A stretch of DNA of 64,000 nucleotides from Comamonas sp. BIGb0124. Its GTDB lineage: Bacteria > Pseudomonadota > Gammaproteobacteria > Burkholderiales > Burkholderiaceae_C. Position numbers and translations under genes: made by a program. The notes under the pieces were generated by a model that worked only from the letters and a program-made list of their open reading frames with translations, was not told the origin of the DNA and did no database searches. Positions 58,853 through 64,000 of this stretch are shown here, one piece after another. The stretch lies in contig NZ_RJVF01000016.1 in the NCBI RefSeq assembly GCF_003752175.1, positions 1 through 64,000 on the forward strand, written 5' to 3'. The number at the start of each line of letters is the position of its first letter. Within the stretch, counting starts at the first letter, position 1.

Positions 58853-59737
58853 GTGTCTGAATCTTCCGAGAGTCCTTCGAGCCGAGCGCCGTCCCATGGG
58901 AACGAGCGCGAGGACAAACGCAGCTTCTGGCAGCGTATTGCCGAATTCATCCACCACGGCCCCGAATCCAAGGGCGATCTGATCGAGGTCCTGGCCGGCG
59001 CCGAAGAGAAGCAGGTGATCAACGCCGAGTCTCGGGTGATGCTCGAAGGCGTGCTCCGCATGGCCGATCTGACGGCGACGGATGTGATGGTGGCGGCTCC
59101 CCGCATGGACATGCTCGACATCGATTCCCCGTACGAGGACATCCTCAATCTGGTGATCGAGACGGCTCACTCGCGGTTTCCGGTCTATGAAGACCGGCGC
59201 GACAACATCATCGGCATCCTGCTGGCCAAGGATCTGCTCAAGCTCCAGCGCGCACCCGAACTCAATCTGCGGGCGTTGCTGCGTCCCGTGATGTTTGTGC
59301 CCGAGAGCAAGGGCCTCAACGACATGCTGCGCGAGTTCCGCAGCCACCACAACCACCAGGCCATCGTGATCGACGAGTTCGGCCGCGTCGCGGGGCTGAT
59401 GACCATCGAGGACGTGCTCGAGGAAATCGTGGGCGAGATCGAGGACGAGTTCGACATCGAGGAAGACCATGGCGATATCTTCGGTCTGGCCGACAGCACC
59501 TACCGCGTGAGCGGCGACACGCCGATCGAGCGCCTGAACGAAGCTTTCGACGTCGCCTTGCCGGAAGAGGATTTCGATACCGTCGGCGGTTTCATCGCCC
59601 ATGAGATGGGCCATGTGCCCCGCCGGGGCGAGGTCTACGAGACGGCGGGGCTGCGATTCGTGGTGCTGCACACCAAGGGTGGCGCCGTGAAATGGTTCAA
59701 GGTCTCTCCGCTCGAAGCGGTGACCCAGGCCGGCTGA
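58853..59737 (+). CDS. corC: HlyC/CorC family CBS-domain protein
   Basis: 294 residues, cytoplasmic: a CBS pair (TATDVMVAAPRMDMLDID; MFVPESKGLNDMLREFRSHH with GRVAGLMTIEDVLEEIVGEI) and a C-terminal CorC/HlyC domain (YRVSGDTPIERLNEAF, EDFDTVGGFIAHEMGHVP). E. coli YbeX/CorC is tied to magnesium/cobalt resistance and ribosome metabolism, and its gene is next to lnt, as here. GTG start at 58853. The usual ybeZ-ybeY partners are not upstream. Confidence 0.93.
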   Translation: MSESSESPSSRAPSHGNEREDKRSFWQRIAEFIHHGPESKGDLIEVLAGAEEKQVINAESRVMLEGVLRMADLTATDVMVAAPRMDMLDIDSPYEDILNLVIETAHSRFPVYEDRRDNIIGILLAKDLLKLQRAPELNLRALLRPVMFVPESKGLNDMLREFRSHHNHQAIVIDEFGRVAGLMTIEDVLEEIVGEIEDEFDIEEDHGDIFGLADSTYRVSGDTPIERLNEAFDVALPEEDFDTVGGFIAHEMGHVPRRGEVYETAGLRFVVLHTKGGAVKWFKVSPLEAVTQAG

Positions 59738-59739
59738 CG

Positions 59740-61422
59740 GTGGCCGCGTCCGAACGTGTGCGCCGCGGACCGATCGGCGCAGCCTGGCGCTGGCCGGTGG
59801 CGCTGGTTTCCGGCTTGCTGCAGGCTGCGGCTCTGGCGTTGCCGGGGTCCGGCCAGTCGAGCGGTTGTTTGCAGATCGTGGGCGTGGGCCTGGCCTACTT
59901 GGTGCTGCGCGGCAGCGCCACGGTCGGCGGTGCTGCGCTGGCGGGGTGGCTGGCCGGAGCCAGCAGCCTGGTGGCCACGTTCTGGTGGCTGTTCATTTCC
60001 ATGCACACCTACGGTGGGCTGGCGGCGCCGCTGGCCGCTGCCGCCGTGCTGGCGCTGGCTGCGTTTCTGGCGCTGTACTACGGCGCCGCCGGGGCGCTCT
60101 GGTGCTGGCTCTGCGGTGTCGGGCCGGCCAAGGGCCCACGCTCCGGCGACGGTGTCCAGAGCGGTGACGGCGGTGCCTGCGCGGCTTGGCGCCGCATCGG
60201 GTTCTTTGCCCTGCTGTGGCTGGGCGCCGAGTTGCTGCGCGGGGGGCTCTGGACGGGCTTTCCTTGGGGCGCCGGCGGGTATGCCCATGTCGACAATCCG
60301 CTGCTGAGGCCTTTGGCGCCCTGGATCGGGGTGTATGGGCTGGGTGCGGTGGCTGCGGCGCTGGGTGCGGTGGCGGTCGAGGCGCTGTGCGCGCTGAGGC
60401 GGCGCAACGGGGCGCAGGCCGTCCGGGTGACCGGGCTGGGGGTTCTGCTGCTGCTCGCCGGACCGGGGCTGGCATGGCTCAAGACGCAGATTCCGGCCTG
60501 GCAGGGCCACGACAACGGGACACTGTCGGTGTCGTTGCTCCAGGGCAATATCCCGCAGGACGAGAAGTTCGAGTTCGGTGCCGGCATCGACAGATCTCTG
60601 ATCTGGTACGGACAACAGCTGTGGGCGGCACAGGGCGATTTGATCGTGACGCCCGAGACGGCCATTCCGCTGCTGCCCGAACAGTTGCCGCCCGATTACT
60701 GGCGTTATCTCGAGGAAAGCGTGACCAGCGGGGGGCGGGCCGCACTGGTGGGCGCGCCCCTGGGCAACTTCGAGGTGGGCTACACCAATTCGGTGGTGGG
60801 CGTGGCTCCCGGGCAGCCGGCCGGGCAAACGGTCGGGCAGACCTACCGCTACGACAAGCATCACCTGGTGCCGTTCGGCGAGTTCATTCCGCCGATGTTC
60901 CGCTGGTTCACCGATCTGATGAACATTCCACTGGGCGACTTCAACCGCGGGCCGCTGGGCCAGCCCTCGTTCGCCTGGAAAGGCCAACGCCTGGCGCCCA
61001 ATATCTGCTACGAGGATCTGTTCGGCGAGGAACTGGCCCGGACGTTCGCCGACCCCGAGCAGGCGCCGACGGTGCTGGTGAACATGAGCAACATCGGCTG
61101 GTTCGGCAACACGCTGGCGGTGGACCAGCATCTGCACATCTCGCGCATGCGCAGCCTGGAGTTCGAACGGCCCATGCTGCGGGCCACCAACACCGGCGCG
61201 ACGGCCATCATCGATCACGAGGGGCAGGTCGCCGCATCGCTCGAGCCCTATACCGTCGGTGTGCTGCAGGGCGAGGTGACGGGCCGCACCGGACTCACAC
61301 CCTATGCGGCCTGGACCTCGCAGTGGGGGCTGCTGCCCTTGCAGGCCGGGGTCGGCGTGCTGCTGCTGATGGCCGTCTGGCGACGCCGGCGGGCCGGCCG
61401 GCTTTTACACTCGAGCCCATGA
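59740..61422 (+). CDS. lnt: apolipoprotein N-acyltransferase
   Basis: Inner-membrane enzyme that adds the third acyl chain to lipoproteins. 560 residues from a GTG 3 nt after the corC stop: five to six membrane helices in the first 235 residues, then a periplasmic nitrilase domain with the catalytic triad Glu306 (VTPETAIPLL), Lys373 (RYDKHHLVPFGEF) and Cys423 (NICYEDLFG), and a last helix before a basic end. The spacing of the triad agrees with E. coli Lnt (267, 335, 387). The stop overlaps the next gene (ATGA). Confidence 0.95.
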   Translation: MAASERVRRGPIGAAWRWPVALVSGLLQAAALALPGSGQSSGCLQIVGVGLAYLVLRGSATVGGAALAGWLAGASSLVATFWWLFISMHTYGGLAAPLAAAAVLALAAFLALYYGAAGALWCWLCGVGPAKGPRSGDGVQSGDGGACAAWRRIGFFALLWLGAELLRGGLWTGFPWGAGGYAHVDNPLLRPLAPWIGVYGLGAVAAALGAVAVEALCALRRRNGAQAVRVTGLGVLLLLAGPGLAWLKTQIPAWQGHDNGTLSVSLLQGNIPQDEKFEFGAGIDRSLIWYGQQLWAAQGDLIVTPETAIPLLPEQLPPDYWRYLEESVTSGGRAALVGAPLGNFEVGYTNSVVGVAPGQPAGQTVGQTYRYDKHHLVPFGEFIPPMFRWFTDLMNIPLGDFNRGPLGQPSFAWKGQRLAPNICYEDLFGEELARTFADPEQAPTVLVNMSNIGWFGNTLAVDQHLHISRMRSLEFERPMLRATNTGATAIIDHEGQVAASLEPYTVGVLQGEVTGRTGLTPYAAWTSQWGLLPLQAGVGVLLLMAVWRRRRAGRLLHSSP

Positions 61423-62546
61423 AACTTGCAAGCTACAACGACGGATCGCGGGACGGGGCATTGGTCGTCGTCTCGCGGGACCTGACGCAGGCCCATTACG
61501 CCACCGGCATCGCGACCCGGCTGCAGCAGGTGCTCGACGATTGGAATTTCCTGAGTCCGCAACTGCAGGATCTGTACGACGCGCTGAACGCCGGGCGTGC
61601 CCGGCATGCATTCGGCTTCGAGCCGGAGCGGTGCATGGCGCCGTTGCCGAGAGCCTTCCAGCGTCTGGATGCGCAGGCTTACGGGGAGCATGCCGCGCTG
61701 GTTGCCCAGGCCTATGGCCAGACCGGCGAGGCGGCGCCCGGCAGTGCACCGCGCCGGGCGGCGCTGGTGATCCGTCAGGGGGCCGGCGACAACCTGGCCG
61801 GTCCGCGCGAGGCGATCGTGGCCAGCCGCGAGGCCATGGACATCGATTTCGGTGCGCAACTGGCGGTGATCACCGCCGACGTGCGCCACGGCAGCACCAA
61901 CGAGCAGTCGCTCGACTCGATACGCCTGCTGGCCCTGGCCAACCTGCCGTGCCTGCGTGCCGTGTGGGCGGCGGGCGACGGTCTGGCCGACGTGCTGGCC
62001 TGGCCGAGCGCGGCCTTCAGCCCGGTGGCGGTCACGCCGGACGAACTGGGCGAGGCCTGGAAGGGCGGCCGTGCGCACCTGACCCTGCAGGTCAACTGGA
62101 ACGGCCGCAAGGTGGGTTTGCTGGAGGCCGGCGTGGACATGGGCCATCATTTTGGACAGGTCATCGCGCAGGCGGTGCAAACGCGTCATCTGCGTGCCGG
62201 CACGGTGGTCTGCAGCGGCGTGGTGAGCAATCGCGGCGTCGAGAAGAAAAGCCGCATGGACTGGCCCAAGGGGTATGCCAGCATCGCCGATAAGCGGGGC
62301 ATGGAGGTGGCGCAGGACGGCGTGGCCAAGACCGGATTCCTGGTTTTCGGCGATACCGTGCGCATCGAGATGAAGGGCCGGGATGGCCAGAGTGTCTTCG
62401 GTGCGATCGAGCAGGAGGTGGTGTCCTGGCAGGCCCATGCGGTGCGTGTGCGCGCCGGCGAGGCCGCCGAGGCGCGCCGGCTGGCGGGCGTGGGCGAATC
62501 GGATGCGCCGCGCGAGGCGGACGACGAGGGTGTCGAGGCGGATTGA
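61419..62546 (+). CDS. fumarylacetoacetate hydrolase family protein
   Basis: 375 residues with the FAH fold: MKLASYNDGSRDGALVVVSR at the start, AMDIDFGAQLAVITADVRHG (metal Glu/Asp region) and the C-terminal core LRAGTVVCSGVVSNRG. It is longer at the C-terminus than usual, with an acidic tail (DAPREADDEGVEAD). Family members cleave C-C bonds of beta-diketo acids such as fumarylacetoacetate or decarboxylate oxaloacetate; the substrate is not known. ATGA overlap with lnt shows cotranslation. Confidence 0.88.
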   Translation: MKLASYNDGSRDGALVVVSRDLTQAHYATGIATRLQQVLDDWNFLSPQLQDLYDALNAGRARHAFGFEPERCMAPLPRAFQRLDAQAYGEHAALVAQAYGQTGEAAPGSAPRRAALVIRQGAGDNLAGPREAIVASREAMDIDFGAQLAVITADVRHGSTNEQSLDSIRLLALANLPCLRAVWAAGDGLADVLAWPSAAFSPVAVTPDELGEAWKGGRAHLTLQVNWNGRKVGLLEAGVDMGHHFGQVIAQAVQTRHLRAGTVVCSGVVSNRGVEKKSRMDWPKGYASIADKRGMEVAQDGVAKTGFLVFGDTVRIEMKGRDGQSVFGAIEQEVVSWQAHAVRVRAGEAAEARRLAGVGESDAPREADDEGVEAD

Positions 62547-62560
62547 GCGCGTTAGGCGTG

Positions 62561-63487
62561 CTAACGCACGCACCAGGCCTGCGCCTGCATGTGCCGACCC
62601 AGAAAATCCAGAAAACACGCGATCCGTGCGGCCAGTTGGCTGTTGCGGTAGAACACCGCGTGGATGGGCTGCAGGACCTCGACCGCATGGGCCGAGAGCA
62701 GCTCGACCAGATGGCCGTGGGTGCGGTCGGCCTGCGTCATGAAATCGGACAGGCAGGCGATGCCGGCATCGCCGAGTGCCAATGCCCGCAGGGTTTCGCC
62801 GCTGGAGGCCAGCAGCGCCGGCTGGATGACGAGGCGGTCGCCATGGGCCCCGCGCAGCGGCCAGCGGTTGAGTGACTCGGGCTGGTTGAAGCCCAGCATG
62901 CGGTGGTGGGTGGCCAGTTCCTCGACCGAGGCGGGTGTACCGTGGCGCGCCAGGTAGCCCGGACTGGCCAGCACGCGCAGCCGTGTCGAACCGAGGGGGC
63001 GCGCGCGCAGCGTGGAGTCGCGCAGCGGGCCGATGCGGATGGCCACATCGGTGCTGCCCGGTCCGGCCGGGTCCTGGGCCAGCAGGTCGATGGGGAGTTC
63101 ATCGGTGTCGAACTGCAGGTCGATGAGCGGAAAGGCCTGCTGGAAAGTGTCGGCGATCGGTGCCAGCACGTGCAGCATGAACGGCATGGCCGCGTTGACC
63201 CGCAGCCGGCCGGCCGGGCTGCTGCGGCGCGCGCGCGCCTGCTCCTCGGCTTCGTCGACGGCGCTCAGGATCCGGCGTGCCTGGGCCAGAAAGGCCTGTC
63301 CTTCGTCGGTCAGGGAGAGCCGGCGTGTCGTCCGGTGCAGCAGGCTGGTGTCGAGCTTGGTTTCCAGGCGGCTGAGTGCGCGGCTGATGCCCGACGGCGT
63401 CTGGCCCATCTGCTCGGCGGCGGCGCTGATCGAGCCGGTGTCGACCACCTGGCGCAAGGCCAGCATTTCATCGAGCGTGACCGTCAT
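62561..63487 (-). CDS. LysR family transcriptional regulator
   Basis: 308 residues from the ATG at 63487: winged helix MTVTLDEMLALRQVVDTGSI, SAAAEQMGQTPSGISRALSR, then an effector domain with RLRVNAAMPFMLHVLAP, DVAIRIGPLRDSTLRARPLG and ALALGDAGIACLSDFMTQ. It resembles the DsdC/YafC-DmlR type group. Its start overlaps the stop of the hydrolase gene (ATGA), so the two are one operon. Convergent with the FAH gene. Confidence 0.9.
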   Translation of the reverse strand: MTVTLDEMLALRQVVDTGSISAAAEQMGQTPSGISRALSRLETKLDTSLLHRTTRRLSLTDEGQAFLAQARRILSAVDEAEEQARARRSSPAGRLRVNAAMPFMLHVLAPIADTFQQAFPLIDLQFDTDELPIDLLAQDPAGPGSTDVAIRIGPLRDSTLRARPLGSTRLRVLASPGYLARHGTPASVEELATHHRMLGFNQPESLNRWPLRGAHGDRLVIQPALLASSGETLRALALGDAGIACLSDFMTQADRTHGHLVELLSAHAVEVLQPIHAVFYRNSQLAARIACFLDFLGRHMQAQAWCVR

Positions 63488-64000
63488 GGTGCAGCCTGGG
63501 GCGCGGTGGCCTGCATGACCTGCGCCATCAGCCCGGCCTGCCAGTCGAAATACGGATTGAAGGTGAGCCGGGCGTGCGCCTTGCCCGTCTCCTGGTAGCC
63601 CCAGTCCGAGTACCACACCGTTTCGTTGGCGAGGCAACTCGCCATGGCCGTGGCCGATTGCCCGTTCCAGCACATGCGCAGGCTGCCCTGCTCGCCGTAG
63701 ACGGGATTGCCCGGCGAAAACAGCACGCCCATGTGCGAGAACTGGCTGATGCGGTATTCGGGCAGGCGGTCGGGCCGTTGCTGGATGCGGCTGTCGGTGG
63801 CGGCAGGGCCGGGCGGCAGGGTGCCGTACCAGACCAGGCGGCTGTCCGGGTGCCGGAACCGCCGATGGAACACGTCGAGCAGACCGGGCGCATCCAGCAC
63901 CGAGTCATGTTGCGCGACGACCATGAAGACGGGCTTGTCGTAGTAGCCGACGCTGATCTGGCGCTGAACGGTCTGGCTGCTGCGGTAGAACTGGGCGAAG
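63484..64000 (-). CDS. alpha/beta hydrolase, C-terminal part (cut by window end)
   Basis: The frame is open from 63486 to the window edge, so the start lies beyond 64000. The visible 171 residues contain KPVFMVVAQHDSVLDAPGLL, which fits the acid residue (Asp) of the catalytic triad, and ISQFSHMGVLFSPGNPVYG, which fits the catalytic His. These belong to a serine hydrolase of the carboxylesterase/lipase kind; the nucleophile Ser is outside. The stop overlaps the LysR start. Confidence 0.75.
   Translation of the reverse strand, partial: FAQFYRSSQTVQRQISVGYYDKPVFMVVAQHDSVLDAPGLLDVFHRRFRHPDSRLVWYGTLPPGPAATDSRIQQRPDRLPEYRISQFSHMGVLFSPGNPVYGEQGSLRMCWNGQSATAMASCLANETVWYSDWGYQETGKAHARLTFNPYFDWQAGLMAQVMQATAPQAAP

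Overview
The window is about 64 kb of G+C-rich chromosome that reads as the core genome of a betaproteobacterium, order Burkholderiales. The SecY N-terminus (it begins at a GTG with Met-Ala-Thr-Asn-Ala-Ala), the glutathione S-transferase next to purB, and the lack of infA between secY and rpmJ all remind me of Comamonadaceae. That family placement comes from memory of such genomes and has not been tested. Almost every gene has a recognisable family. I see no prophage, insertion sequence, CRISPR array or genomic island.

Layout: (1) 1-150, 3' end of a 5S rRNA and two terminators, i.e. the end of an rRNA operon. (2) 186-4590, apt, then a tightly overlapping operon kdsD-kdsC-lptC-short-chain dehydrogenase (Kdo/LPS supply). 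(3) 4663-11943, malate synthase G, a GST, purB, yaeQ, a small monooxygenase and an MFS transporter. (4) 12190-17242, a yybP-ykoY-type Mn2+ riboswitch controlling a TerC/Alx protein, two small membrane-associated proteins, a BepA-like M48 protease, moaC and a cytochrome b561. (5) 17259-21836, putA with a divergent Lrp-type regulator, then tRNA-Arg(CCG). (6) 21971-28747, a TetR repressor divergent from a complete RND efflux operon. (7) 28918-33259, cardiolipin synthase, a DUF2946-like protein, pyruvate kinase and an IclR regulator. (8) 33593-38273, a five-gene branched-chain-amino-acid-type ABC transporter. (9) 38619-40363, fabA-fabB. (10) 40442-48387, a frameshifted FUSC exporter, a thioredoxin-like protein, LysR, SrkA kinase, a DUF4136 lipoprotein, proC and glpD. 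(11) 48658-57787, the spc and alpha ribosomal operons (rplN to rplQ with secY and rpoA), followed at once by initiator tRNA. (12) 58061-64000, a GNAT protein, corC-lnt-FAH hydrolase, a LysR regulator and a partial alpha/beta hydrolase cut by the window end.

Most groups are organised as operons with ATGA/GTGA overlaps. The points that deserve a second look are regulatory or structural: the Mn riboswitch, a roughly 235-residue disordered extension on KdsC, the absence of lptA/lptB after lptC, a 2-bp frameshift in the FUSC gene, several strong palindromes (efflux operator, IclR-liv operator, a hairpin that would bury the GNAT ribosome-binding site), a terminator-like hairpin between rpsD and rpoA, and initiator tRNA attached to the alpha operon. 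I found nothing I could honestly call a new multi-gene defence or biosynthetic system.
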